Below the pieces are notes generated by a model. The model was not told the origin of the DNA. It made no database searches and saw only the letters and a list, made by a program, of their open reading frames with translations. Below, one piece after another: positions 24,185-36,476 of a DNA stretch of 64,000 bases. Source of the DNA: Hyperoplus lanceolatus (Eukaryota; Chordata; Actinopteri; Uranoscopiformes; Ammodytidae); the NCBI GenBank assembly GCA_026929865.2, contig CM049410.1, forward strand, positions 8,167,501-8,231,500, given 5' to 3'. Made by a program: the position numbers and the translations under genes. Position 1 is the stretch's first letter; each line of letters opens with the position of its first letter.

Positions 24185-27011
24185 CAGTGGAGGAAATAAG
24201 TATTTGATCCCTCACTAATTTTGTAAGTTTGCACACTTACAATGAAATCAACGGTCTATAATTTTAATGCTAGGTTTATTTATTAACCCTTGTTGGCAAG
24301 TACAGATGTTAGACGTGTCTTGTAGTTGATGACCAGGTTTGCACACATCTCAGGAGGATATTTGGACCACTCCTCTTTGCAGATCCTCTCCTAATCTTTA
24401 AGGTTTTTTAGGCTGTCACTTGAGCTCCCTCCACAGATCTATTGGATTAAGGTCCGGAGACTGGATAGGCCACTCCATGACCTTAATGTGCTTCTTCTTG
24501 AGCCACTCCCTTGTAATGTAATGTAATGTAATGTGCTTTATTTATACAGCCCTTTACAACAGTCCTTTCGGTGTACCAAAGTGCTTTACAAGAGAAGTAA
24601 ATAAAAACAATTTAAAAAAACAAAAATTAAAAATACATCAAAATCAAATAAGATAAAATACAACAAGATAAAATCAAATAAGATAAAATCAAATAAGATA
24701 AAATCAAATAAGATCAAATAAGATCAAAATGTCATCATACTACTGTGTATTAAAAGCCATCCTGAACAAATACGTTTTTAGCTTGGATTTAAAGAGGCCC
24801 AGGTCAGAGATAAGACGCATATCCGTGGGGAGCTTATTCCAGAGCCTGGGGGCAGCAACAGAGAAAGCTCGGTCACCCCAGCACTTGTATCTTGACCTGG
24901 GCACTTCCAGCAACAGTTGATCGGTGGACCTCAGGGCTCGACCAGGATTTCAGATGGTTAAAAGCTCAAATAAATATGGTGGGGCGAGGCCATTAAGAGC
25001 TTTAAAAACAAAAAATAAAAGTTTAAAATCAATTCTAAAAAGGACAGGAAGCCAATGAAGGGAGTTAAGAACTGGTGTGATGTGCTGCCGTCTGTTAGTG
25101 TTAGTTAAAAGACTTTTTTGCACCAGTTGCAAGCGACTTAGCGACTTTTTAGAGACGCCAACATAAAGTGCATTGCAGTAGTCCAGCCTTGAACTTATAA
25201 GAGCGTGGATGGCTCTCTCGAGGTCACAACGGCTTAAAAACATTTTGACTTTTGCCGCAAGACGTAGCTGGAAAAAGCTTGTTCTTACAACATTTGCAAT
25301 TTGTTTGTCAAACCTAAAGTAGCTGTCTAATGTAACTCCCAGATTTTTGACAGTTGGAGACATTTTTGAGGACAAGATGCCCAAGTCAGCCGTCACAGTA
25401 TCCCCAAACATGATACATTCGGTTTTTTTCTCATTTAAATTAAGAAAATTTTGGGCCAACCAATGCTTAATGTCGACAATACAATCCAACAAACATTGTA
25501 CACTGTTATTGTTTGGCCTCACTGGCAGGTATATTTGCAAATCATCTGCATAGCAATGAAAAGAAAGGTTGTGCCTGGCTATAATTGACCCCAGCGGTAA
25601 CATGTACAATGAAAAAAGGATAGGGCCAAGAATAGATCCTTGTGGGACTCCACAGGAGAGAGGAGCAGTGGAGGAGGACAGGCCACCAACCATGACAGAG
25701 AAAGTTCTACTGGACAAATAAGATGAAAACCACTTCAGTGCAGTGCCACGGATGCCAACATAATTACTTAGCTGTGACAGGAGGACTGAATGGTCCACCG
25801 TGTCAAAGGCTGCTGTGAGGTCAAGCAGCACTAAGACAACGGGGCACTTGGCATCCACGGACAGAGCAATATCATGGCCCTTGTTGCCTTTGCTGTATTT
25901 TTAGAGTCATTGACGTGCTGGAAGACCCATCCATGACCCATTTTTACAGACCTGGCTGAGAGAAAGAGGTTGTCACCTTGTATTTCATGGTACATGGCCC
26001 CATCCATATTTCTTTTGATGCAGTGAAGTCCACCTGTCCCCTTAGCAGATAAACACCCCCAAAGCATAATGCTTCAATCTCCATGCTTGCCTTTGGGGAT
26101 GGTGTTCTTGGGGTCATAGTCAGAATTCCTCTTCCTCCAAGCATGGTGAGTGACTATGATACCAAAGAACTTGATTTTGTTCTAATCTGACCACGTCACC
26201 TTCTCCCAAGCATTCTCTGAGTTGTTGAGTTGTTCATTGGCAAACTTCAGACGGTTCTGTACATGTCCCTTCATGAGCAGGGGGACCTTACGGGCACTAC
26301 AGGATTTCAATCCATTACGGCATAGTGTGTTACCAATGGTTTTCTTGGTGACTGTGGTCCCAGCTGCTTTGGGATCATAAACAGGCTCCTCCCGTGTAGA
26401 TCTGGGCTGATCCCTCACCTTTCTCATGATCATTGATACCCCACGAGGTGCGATCTTGCATGGAGCCCCAGACAGAGGGAGATTGATGGTCATTTTGTGT
26501 TTCTTTCATTTTCGAAAAATCGCACCAACAGTTGTCTCCTTCGCACCCAGCTTCTCACCAATGATCTTGTAGTCTGTTCCGGCCTTGTGCAGGTTTACAA
26601 TCTTGTCCCTGATGTCCTTAGACAGCTCTTTGGTCTTGCCCATGATGGAAATATTGGAGTTTGATTTATTGACTCTGTGGACAGGTTTATTTTATACAGG
26701 CAACAACTTGAGACAGGTGTGTTTTATACAAGAAACTAGTTGAGATTAGGAATACTTTTTTAAAGCACGAGGACTAATCTGTGGGAGCCAGAATTCTTTA
26801 TGGTTGGTAGGGGATCAAATACTTATTTCACTCAATGAAATGCAAAATAATTTATATCTTTTTTCTAATGTGATTTTCTGGATTTTCTTTTTGATATTCT
26901 GCCTATCACTGTTAAAAGAAACCTAGCTTGAAAATGATAGACCGCTCATTTCTTTGTAAGGGGGCAAATTTACAAAATCGGTGAGGGATCAAATACTTAT
27001 TTCCTCCACTG
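24185..27011 (-). mobile_element. Tc1-like transposon, interrupted by a LINE
   Basis: Perfect or near-perfect termini CAGTGGAGGAAATAAGTATT at the left and AATACTTATTTCCTCCACTG at the right are flanked by TA (24183-24184, 27012-27013). Unit B has the empty site near 41684. The minus strand encodes Tc1 transposase fragments: the DNA-binding and central part at 26182-26493 and the ...[10 protein letters not shown]... part at 25831-26067. The rest continues beyond the nested LINE, where the minus strand at 24513-24480 reads the Tc1 EWLKKKH-type segment. Confidence 0.85.
24514..25877 (-). mobile_element. L2-type LINE, 5'-truncated, nested in the Tc1 element
   Basis: The minus-strand frame 25858-24950 encodes a non-LTR reverse transcriptase fragment with LLDLTAAFDTVDHSVLL, GVPQGSILGPILFSLY and the catalytic FHCYADD motif, in the style of the L2 clade. 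The 3' end carries tandem TTACA units (plus-strand TGTAA, 24513-24532). CCCTTG on both sides (24508-24513, 25878-25883) looks like a target duplication. The element interrupts the transposase frame of the surrounding Tc1 element. Confidence 0.8.
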
Positions 27012-27229
27012 TATGTCTGAGAAACTGGCCCATTGTATCACTGTTAAAAGTGATATAACAATGTATGTTACTTTAGGAGTAGCATTTACATATAATACTT
27101 TTCTAATGTCAGTGTTTAAAATTGTACTACATAGTATAATGTTTATTAACTTCTCATTCTTATATTATTGTTGGATTTGTATTGTTGGCTTTAACTTGTG
27201 GCACTAAGCACATATATGTGCTTATATTG

Positions 27230-28785
27230 TTGGAAACCACAAGTTAGCCATCTTAGGGGCAAAATAGCCAGGAGTATTTCAATACTTTGGAAATCACAAA
27301 AAATGTTCAATCAAAAGGCCTTACTTGTATTATACTGGAGTTTAGTTTCCCCACATCTGCATTACTGTGCCGAGGTGTGGGGAAACACTTACAAAGGTAA
27401 ATTGCACCCCTCGGAGATTCTTCAAAAAAAGGCAATAAGAATTATATACCAAGCCAATTACAGGGCACACACTAATAACTTCTTTATTGAAGGTAGAATT
27501 CTCAAATTACGTGATGTGGTAAATTACCACACTGTACAAATGATTTACAAGGCTTCAAAAAAAGTCTTCCTGTCAGTTTACAAGTAATGTTTGAAGAAAG
27601 AGGAGTTTCGCATGATTTAAGAAGAAAAAGAAAATTCACTGAGAAAAATATACGGACCACACTTAAATCATTTTCGATTTCTGTAAAGGGTATTAAATTA
27701 TGGAATGAACTTGATGAAGATGTCACAGGGAGTTGCAGTTAGCGCAATTTCAAAAAAAAAAAAATGGAAAATTACAGACTGAAGGCTGACCACATTGGGC
27801 TTACTAATAAGCTGAGTACATGTAACGGTTGGGTCTGGAGGACACAGGTGCGGAGACAGTATAAGTAAAAGATGATTTATTTCAGGAGAAACCAGCAGGG
27901 TGTTAGGACCGTGATCCGGGGAGGGGAACTGGCTGGCATGGGGGTCCAGGGAGAGAGCAACGGGGCAAGTCCAGGGGGGCTGAGTGGAAGCAGGCTAGAG
28001 CAGACAGGCAGGAGGGGTCCGAGGAGTAGTGCTGGAGAGCTAGGGCTGGAGCTGGTGGCTGGAGTCAGGCCGGGAGAACTGTGGCAGAGAAACAGGGGTT
28101 AACCAGGAAAAAATGCAGAAAAGCGGAGTCGTAAACAGGTGAGCAAGAGAGTGAACTGACGGTATGAAAACAGAAGCTACAATCTGGCAGTGTCTGGAAG
28201 GTAGGACCGGGTATATGTAGAGCAGTTGATGATGATTGAAGGCAGCTGTGAATGTTGGTAATTGACTCCAGCACACCTGACTCCAACCCTGCAATTAGAC
28301 CAGCACACAGTCAAGGGTGAAAGGGAAAACACACACAAGGCCAAGGGGCCCAAGCGAGATCATGACAGTACAAGGTGAATGTCACTATCATAAAATTATT
28401 GTAACGAATAATAGAGGTCAGCAGACAGACTTGTATGGGTTTGAATACTTTTGCAGATGTGTCAATGAATAATGAGAATGGAAATTGACTTTGTATTGGA
28501 CTGCAGCTGCTTAACAAAAAAAATTAGCAAAATCATCAAAAACAAAACAAAAAACAACAACAAAATTGTGTCTTTTCTTTTTCTGTAACAGTAAATGTGT
28601 ATCTGTGTATCTGAATCTGAATCTGATGAAAATGGGGGCGGGACCTGATAAGCCTTTGGCTTCTTCCGTCACTCTTCGGACAACACAAAGTATGATGTAT
28701 GATGTGAAAGAGATAATTGTGTATTGTGTGGAATTGTCCGAAAGAATAATAAATAAAATAAAATATAATACAAATTTTAAAAACT
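27230..28785 (+). mobile_element. LINE 3' fragment with nested solo LTR
   Basis: The plus-strand frame at 27198-27587 encodes a reverse transcriptase C-terminal segment (SLVSPHLHYCAEVWG, LQKKAIRIIY), continued in another frame to about 27730. The 3' end is A-rich near 28750-28780. Unit B lacks it: its TATATGTGCTTATA is followed almost directly by AAAAACATTTTCTACATGG (41837-41880). The LTR at 27821-28367 sits inside. Confidence 0.65.
27821..28367. mobile_element. Solo LTR
   Basis: The segment starts TGTAACGG and ends CATGACA, with GTACA repeated directly on both sides (27816-27820, 28368-28372). TG...CA ends plus a 5-bp duplication are diagnostic of an integrated LTR. At 547 bp and without internal genes, it is a solo LTR. 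The LINE sequence is continuous once it is removed. Confidence 0.7.
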
Positions 28786-29224
28786 AAACATTTTCTACAT
28801 GGTTTTCTATTCTTATTTGGAGCAACTGTAACAAACCGAATTTCCTGCCTGGGGATCAATAAAGTATTTTTGGTTCTGACTCGGTTAGTAAAATGCTGGT
28901 TATCCAGCCAGAAATCTCAGAAAGATACTTTTACTAATTGCTATGTCTTTCAGAAGCCAAATATACATGTTTTCTCTCAAACAAACTGTATGGACCATTG
29001 TATTGGACATAGCTAAAACCGGTGTAATACATGTAAACAGTGTGTAGAGTGCACACCATCTGTAGACACATCGTAGGTACATCCAGGGCAGTCATTCACC
29101 AGTGTAGGCTTAACTCAGCAACCACACAGCAAACAATGTCATACTCAGAAAACGAACAATGTATTAAGGCATATATTGGGTCCTTTTCATGACAAAGCTA
29201 ATTGTAGATGGACATATAGGCTGA

Positions 29225-29305
29225 GATGTTGTATGGAATGTAAAGCCCACTGAGGGAAATGTCTATTTGTGATATTGGGCTATACAAATAAAACTGATTT
29301 GATTT
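29225..29305. repeat. Fish LINE/SINE 3' tail, shared by both units
   Basis: The segment around AATGTAAAGCCCACTGAGGG and CTATACAAATAAAACTGATT is a familiar fish repeat tail. It is found again at 42316-42396 in unit B, so it was present before duplication. Confidence 0.5.
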
Positions 29306-29796
29306 AGATGGTTGTTGGCCACCTTCTGTCTTGTGTAATCATTTAATATGTACCAAGTATTTGAAAAGGACTTCCAGTCTAATTCATTTCTAAAGTTAAT
29401 GTGTAACCCCCTTATCTCCTGTGCATCTTCCCTTGTATCTGTAGAAGGATGCACACCAAGTTTTTAATTTGTTCGCTGTATATATAAAATATTTACACTG
29501 TTATTTGTGGTCGTATCTGTGATGGAAGTTCTGTTAAGGTTGGAGGTTAACTCAGGTGGAAGAATATTTCAGGAGACTTGGATGAATTATGAAGCAATAT
29601 TTATTACAGACTTGGCCAAGGAGAACCGGACTGCAACTCTCGTGACTTGCACTTCAATTCTGACAAACTCATGCTTAGAGCTGTGTTTTAACCTCGCGCT
29701 ATCTCTAACACCTCCCCGGCTCCGGCTCGGGCACCAAGCGTACCAATGTTTTGGTTCAGAGCTGAACACAGTGAACCATAACATTCTGGAGTCTAA

Positions 29797-30762
29797 CGGC
29801 CCCCACACACATCCTACCTCTACTGCGCGTCTACCTCGCGTCTGCGTCTGACTTTTTGTCACAGACTGTGAAATCAACGTAGAGCGAGCACACATCCAAC
29901 CTCAGACGCACTGCTGAGGCGCGTCGGAGGCACGTCTGCAGCGACGCTCCCCTTCACCTCAGGAGGCTCGCCTATTTTTTTTCTGAGAGCAGCGCGTCTC
30001 TCTCGCGTCTCTGTGCTTTAACTGATAGAGAAATACTCTGCTGACAGTCATACCAGCAGCATTCACTCTAGTTACACATTTACCCGGTGTGTTTATTTCA
30101 AAATAAAACATCCCTCAGTCGTATACGCGAATAATCCCTTTATTTCACGATTTAATTGTGCAATCAAAATCCGAGGGATTTAAAACCTAATTTTCAATTA
30201 GTTCTGGCATTTCATTTTTGGATAAATTACACATATAGAGATCCAATATAGTGAAGAAATAAAAAAGATCATGATGAGCGCAACAGTTTTCCGTTGCTCT
30301 ATCTGTGTCTACGGCCTTCTTCTTCCCCGACCCCCCCCCCCCCTCTCTCTCTCTCCCGTATAAATCAGTAAAGTGATTTTTGAAATACTCTGCTGAGAGT
30401 CATATTGACTTCTTACTGGCAGCTTTCGCTGTAGTTTCACCATTTCCTGGTGTGTCCCCTTCAAAATAAAACTTCCAACAAGCAAAAACATGGCAAAAAA
30501 AAGAAAGAAAATGGCAATGGGGCGCACGGATTACTGTCCAGACTCAATATAAATCATATGCATCATAGATGACATGAAATAACTTCATTGTTAATGGGAA
30601 TTATCTATGAAAACTCTATGTAGAAAGATAGGGCTTTTAGAAGCAGCGCTGCAGCAGCAGCTGCTGAGACGTTGCATGTGTGTCCGAGAAAAGTCCGAGA
30701 GAGGCAGCAGTAAGGTAACGCGACGCGCTCCAGAGGTAGACACAGGATGTGTGTGGGGGCTG
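29797..30762. mobile_element. Non-autonomous DNA element, TAA target duplication
   Basis: Ends CGGCCCCCACACACATCCT and AGGATGTGTGTGGGGGCTG are inverted repeats flanked by TAA (29794-29796, 30763-30765), suggesting PIF/Harbinger type. The interior is rich in GCGTCT/AGACGC motifs. It lies in the unit A-specific block 29510-31978. Confidence 0.6.
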
Positions 30763-30874
30763 TAAGGAGATGAGACTTTATCTATACTTATACTTTATTT
30801 AAGCGCTCTGAGTGAGAGAAGAGCGCTATATAAATAAAATTTATTATTATATTATTATTATACAACTGACCTAT

Positions 30875-31846
30875 TGGCGCTTTTCCACCGTACATGTAGC
30901 TCGACTCGACTCGACTCAACTTGGTTTGGTAGCAGCACGGGTCGTTTTCCACCGCAAATAGTACCTGCTGAACGTGGGCGGGGTCGTCGTAAGGGGCTGA
31001 AAGCCTACTCCGGAGCAAAGTAGCAAAGCAGAAATTACGAGCAGTTGTTGCACTATTAACTGAACCAACCGCCAAAAACACGGATGAAAAATGTTTAAGA
31101 AATACCCCCCTTGTATCTGTTTGCTAAAAGAAGTAGAAGAATATTGCTACGGGCCATTAAAAGGGATGGTTGTTGTCCCGATGTGTGACCCTGCCACACA
31201 GTCAGCTGTAGGGATACGTCACGTACATCCCTATGCACGTAAACACGGGCATGATAAAGTTGACTGTTTAGTGCTTGTTTCAGGATACGTGTTTTCAAAT
31301 GCAAGCCGTGTCTCAGCCTGAATATTTTATTGAGGTAATCAGTTCAGTTCGAGGCTTGTAATGTAATCGCTCGCTATCATGTCTGTCCCAGCTGGCTACT
31401 ATTTAGCCTAGCTGCTAGCTGCCCTACATGTCTCCTCCCGTATGTAAGTAACTTCCCCAACAACCAACACTGGGTGAGCTTAGCGAATATATGGAAAATA
31501 AATTCGGATCTGTGATGCAAATCAAATGAAAGAGAGCCAGAGAAGGCTGCACGCGGCGTAAATACACTCAAAAGTCCCGGAGAGTTGGGGAGAATAAACA
31601 ACAGAATGAAGCCGGTAGTCTCTGGCCACTGATTGGCCAGAGAATAGTCTCTGGCCAATCAGTGGCCGGCCGTCTGCCGACGTCACCTTTTAGCATCGGC
31701 TCAGCTCGCTTGGACCCTAGAGCGAGGCGATACCAAAAAAGCAGCCGCTACGTGGTACCAGGTACCATGAAATTGCGGTGGAAAAGCCAAAAATGCGAGT
31801 CGAGTCGAGTCGAGTCGAGCTGATACCATGCGGTGGAAAAGCGCCA
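30875..31846. mobile_element. PIF/Harbinger-like MITE, second copy (inverted)
   Basis: Reverse complement of the element at 9406-10385 over its whole length, with termini TGGCGCTTTTCCACCG and CGGTGGAAAAGCGCCA. The flanking trinucleotides are TAT and TAA, an imperfect 3-bp duplication. Confidence 0.7.
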
Positions 31847-32060
31847 TAAGTGTCTCCTAACAGGCTCCAAGGCTGACCTAGAGTTTGTGAGACAGACACA
31901 CAAGATATAGGCATATGAACTATTAATCTTTACCATTAATATTACAACTAAAGACCCAAAATTCCCTCACAGTATCTATCAGTTTAAGTTGTTCTTGTGG
32001 TCAGAATATGTCACTAACTGTAATCAACTTTAAATTATTTCAAATATTGCTGACTTTGTT

Positions 32061-32153
32061 TACATACAGTGCTGCTTGAAAGTTTGTGAACCCCTTGAGC
32101 CTTTTGGAATTGTATTTATTTTAACCATTATTAATTCATTATTCATTATTTAC
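32061..32153. other. Junction between duplication units
   Basis: About 90 bp that match neither unit's alignment partner separate the end of unit A from the start of unit B. They begin TACAGTGCTGCTTGAAAGTT and read like the terminus of a mariner/Tc1-type fish repeat. Confidence 0.5.
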
Positions 32154-32612
32154 CTAGTAACACATTCCAAGGAGCAGAATGCACTTGAGTTTGCTGCTTC
32201 AAACGTTGAAAATATAAAAAATATCAGAATGATGGTCTCGGTTACTCTGGATAAACATTGCTCTTGTGTTTAGTAGAAAGTGGAGTAACATTCTTGTAAT
32301 GCTGCCCGCCATGAATAGCATTTTAAATTTTTTACAAATTTTAAATGTTACTTAGTTTTCTACAGGGAAACAAGGTGTGTGATCAAATTGTATTGATCTG
32401 GGAACCAAAATATAATTTAAACTAGATACTTTCTTTAACTCACAGGTATGTTCCTATATTGTGAGGTAGGGTACAATTTAATACACAACAATGTGGCATT
32501 TGGAAGGAGTGCACACAGCCCAGATGCCTGCAAATTAAAATTAGCGTTACAGTTAATCTCGTAGTTATGTTTACAATAGGTTTTTTTTTTTTCCTTGCGC
32601 CTGTTCCAAGAA

Positions 32613-33870
32613 CAGTCGCCAGACCTCAGTCTGAAGGGGGGCATATGAAATGCATAGGGGGGCACAATTATTATTAGTCTACAGTACGTATATTTTTAAT
32701 AGTCCTATACTCTATTCGCGCAGCACGTAATCATCACGTTAAACTAACCAACAGCGGTAGTCTAGCCTATAACATCAGTCCTCATAATCTAAAGCAATAG
32801 GCTTACATTACATAGAAGCAATGTTATGAATATCCATAAAACACTTGACTATTCAACATATTAGATGTAGCCTAACACCAGACGCATATTTCAAACATTG
32901 CATTTTAAAGCAGTCAACAGAGGGATATGCATTGCCATTATACACACACACACACACGGTAGCCTACTTTGAGTGGAGGCAGGGCTGTGCTCTCTCCAGT
33001 CCCTTCTATCAGTACAGCGGGAGGCGGCGTTTCTCCGTGCTCAACCTCCTCTTCAACATATATTTCGGCCTCCGGGTTCAAAGCAGCCAGTGCGCCAATG
33101 AGCTCGCTACTGCGCTCTCCAAAACGCGCATCCATCTCTCCTTGCACAGCATCAATAACACTGTAAAATACTCTTGAACTCAGTCTTTTCGTCTATGTCA
33201 CTTTCTGACGGACCAACTCTTTCCTCAACTGCAAATCCGCGGAGGTTCTTGTGAATTGTGCGTCTTCTCTTGCTTGGACCGGGGTCGGTCTCCGGCACAG
33301 CCTTGATGGCCGTGGCTGGAGGAGCGCAAAGTTCCCACAGAGCAAAACTGTGGCTTTACGCAATCAGAAGTGTCACCGCGCTGAACAAGTCCATCATTTC
33401 AGATTGTAGTCTGTCATGCGGCTCGAAAAGTGACAACAGTTTGACGATCCGATTTGGCAGAGGAGACTGTTGGTGGGCTTTTCAACCGTTACCGAATATC
33501 GATTATGATGAACTAGAAATGAAATAGTAAGCCGGCGAAAACTCATCCAGCTTCACTTTCAAAATGCGCGGTAACTGTTGAGCGGCTGCATTGACGTATT
33601 ACGTAGGCCTACGTAGCCTTACTTTCTTTTCAGTGTAGACAGACTCCCATCAATCAAACAAAATCACACTATTGTTTATTTATATTTTAAATGTATTGAT
33701 GATAAAGAATGCAACATTATTATTTATCAACACAAAATTAGCTACTATGATAGTATAAAATAAAAATTAAAGTAATTTTTTTTTTAGAGATCTGTGCCCC
33801 AAGTGGGGGGGGCACAAGCATTTCTGGGGGCGGGCCCGGCCCCCTATGGCCCGCCCATAGCGACGGGTAT
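32613..33870. mobile_element. Unclassified insertion in the 3' flank of dnase1 B
   Basis: Compared with unit A, the sequence after TGTTCCAAGAA is replaced by about 1.26 kb that ends about 40 bp beyond the dnase1 B stop codon. It begins CAGTCGCCAGACC and ends near GCGACGGGTATGCTG, with G-rich GGGGGGCACAA motifs near both ends, recalling hAT-type termini. Several short frames are present, but no transposase was recognised with confidence. Confidence 0.5.
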
Positions 33871-33908
33871 GCTGCAGGGCATGTGGAACAGTTGAGGGAG
33901 TCATGGAT

Positions 33909-34680
33909 TCAGGCGGCAGCAGGAGCCTTGACAATCAAGTTCACTTCCACGGGGAAATGGTCACTGACTGCGTACGCCTGTGAGACAAAGAGCAAAGATT
34001 GTAGAACGTTTGGATTCCTGCTTGGCGTACAGAAGATTGCTTCATGTCACATAAGATTATGTACTGTTAAACTGAATAGGCCATCACTTCCCACCAAAGG
34101 ACTAAGGACAGTACACAGCAGCACATAACCCTGAGGAAAACAACTTATTGTCACTTCTTTATAAACTAGCTAAAATGAGTTAATCAGTGACCTTTAAAGC
34201 TGTTATTCTTTGGACTTTGTCACCGGTAGATTCATATTTAGCACACAGACATTAACATAGGATCAATATTCTCCTCTAACTCTTCACCACTAAAATAAAT
34301 AAGCAATATCCCAAAATGTCCAACTGTTCCGGTGTCTTGTTGACAGTTTGTTGGACCTCTGCCTATAACAATAGCAACAGTGATGTCACAATGCACTGAC
34401 CACACCCCCTGAGTACAGTCCTTCATCACTGCTGCAAGGTGAAAACATGGCCGGTGTTAATTGCTCTTTATTCTACTAAATTATTCTTTATGAAGGGAAA
34501 TATCAAAGAGCATTTAAACTTGAGTTATTTTTTTTACCAGACTTTGGCTGAGACTCATGTCCGCCATGTAGTCATAGACCTTGGCACTGCCGCGCACCAC
34601 TCCCTCCATCATGTCAGTAGTGACTACAATCCTGCAAAAACAGGAAGAGGGATGGAATTAAATTGTGCCTGTGTGTGTGT

Positions 34681-34733
<53 letters not shown>

Positions 34734-36443
34734 TGAGTGTGTGTGTATGATTGTGTACCTGTCGTAAGGACAGTCGGAGTGTGACACTGTTGTGTCGGCG
34801 TCGTCAGTGATCAGCCAATGGAAGCTCTTGTCGGTGAAGAGGCGGATCTTTGGCCAATCAGAACGCGTCACATAACTACAGCCTGCGTTGAAGTCACCCA
34901 GCAGCAGAATGTCCTGTATGAGAAAGGGAGAGTGCAATGGTTTAACCACTCTGATCCCTACCTAGCCATATACACTCAAAAAAAATATAAACGCAACACA
35001 TTTGTTTTTGCTCTTAAAGATCTAAAATTCATTCCAGATACACAATATTACCATTTCTCTCAAACATTGTTCACAAATCTGTCTAAATGTGTGATAGTGA
35101 GCACTTCTGCTTTGCTGAGATAATCCATCCCACCTCACAGGTGTGCCACATCAAGATGCTGATCTGACATCATGATTAGTGCACAGGTGTACCTTAGACT
35201 GTCCACAATAAAAGGCCACTCTGAAATGTGCATTTTTTTGCTTTATTGGGGGTCTGGGGACTCAGAACCAGTCAGTATCTGGTGTGACCACCATTTGCCT
35301 CATGCAGTGCAACACATCTTCTTCGCATAGAGTTTATCAGATTGTCAATTGTGGCCTGTGGAATGTTGGTCCACTCCTCTTCAATGGCTGTGCGAAGTTG
35401 CTGGATATTAGTGGGAAGTGGTGCACGCTGTCGTATACGCCAGTCAAGCACATCCCAAACATGCTCAATGGGTGAGTATGTCCGGTGAGTATGCTGGCCA
35501 TGCAAGAACTGGGACATTTTCAGCTTCCAAGAATTGTGTACAGATCCTTGCAACTTGGGGCCGTGCATTATCTTGCTGAAACGTGAGGTGATGTTCATGG
35601 ATGTATGGCACAACAATGGGCCTCAGGATCTCATCACGGTATCTCTGTGCATTCAAAATGCCATCAATAAAATGCACCTGTGTTCTTCGTCCAAAACAGA
35701 TGCCTGCCCATACCATAACCCCACCACCACCATGGGCCACTCGATCCACAACATTGACATCAGCAAAGCGCTCACCCACACGACGCCACACACGCTGTCT
35801 GCCATCTGCCCTGAACAATGTAAACCGAGATTCATCCGTGAAGAGAACACCTTTCCAACGTGCCAGACGCCATCGAATGTGAGCATTTGCCCACTCAAGT
35901 CTGTTACGGCGACGAGCTGGAGTCAGGTCAAGACCCCGATGAGGACAATGAGCATGCAGTTGAGCTTCCCTGAGACGGTTTCTGACAGTTTGTGCAGAAA
36001 TTGTTTGGTTATGCAAACCAATTCTTTCAGCAGCTGTCTCAGTGGCTGGTCTCAGACGATCTTGGAGGTGAACCTGCTGGATGTGGAGGTCCTGGGCTGG
36101 TGTGGTTACACGTGGTCTGCGGTTGTGAGGCTGGTTGGATGTACTGCAATATTCTCTGAAACGCCTTATGGTGGAGAAATGAACATTCAATGCAGGAGCA
36201 ACAGATCTGGTTGACATTCCTGCTGTCACCATACCAATTGCACACTCCCTCAATGCTTATGGCATCTGTGGCATTTTGCTGTGAGACAAAACTGCACATT
36301 TCAGGGTGGCCTTTTATTGCGGACAGTCTAAGGCACACCTGTGCACTAATCATGATGTCAGATCAGCATCTTGATGTGGCACACCTGTGAGGTGGGATGG
36401 ATTACCTCAGCAAGCAGAAGTGCTCACTATCACACATTTAGAC

Positions 36444-36476
<33 letters not shown>

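Larger units (their letters stand above)
15196..32060. repeat. Tandem segmental duplication, unit A (contains dnase1 A)
   Basis: The sequence from CTAGTAACACATTCC at 15196 reappears at 32154, and collinear matches continue through dnase1 and its upstream flank to the AATATTGC-GACTTTGTTTA stretch near 32050 (partner near 42660-42680). Unit A is longer (about 17 kb against 10.5 kb) because of private insertions at about 16552-20690, 24185-27011, 27230-28785 and 29510-31978. Confidence 0.85.

Noticed and set aside
27872-28102. A 76-residue Gly/Arg-rich frame as a gene
   Set aside because: It lies inside the solo LTR and has no recognisable domain.
32938-33166. Small frames in the insertion next to dnase1 B as genes
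   Set aside because: They lie in a recent mobile insertion; a link to a hAT transposase was considered but no diagnostic motif could be shown.
35534-36214. A 226-residue plus-strand open frame
   Set aside because: Antisense shadow of the Tc1 transposase on the minus strand, which has the catalytic motifs.
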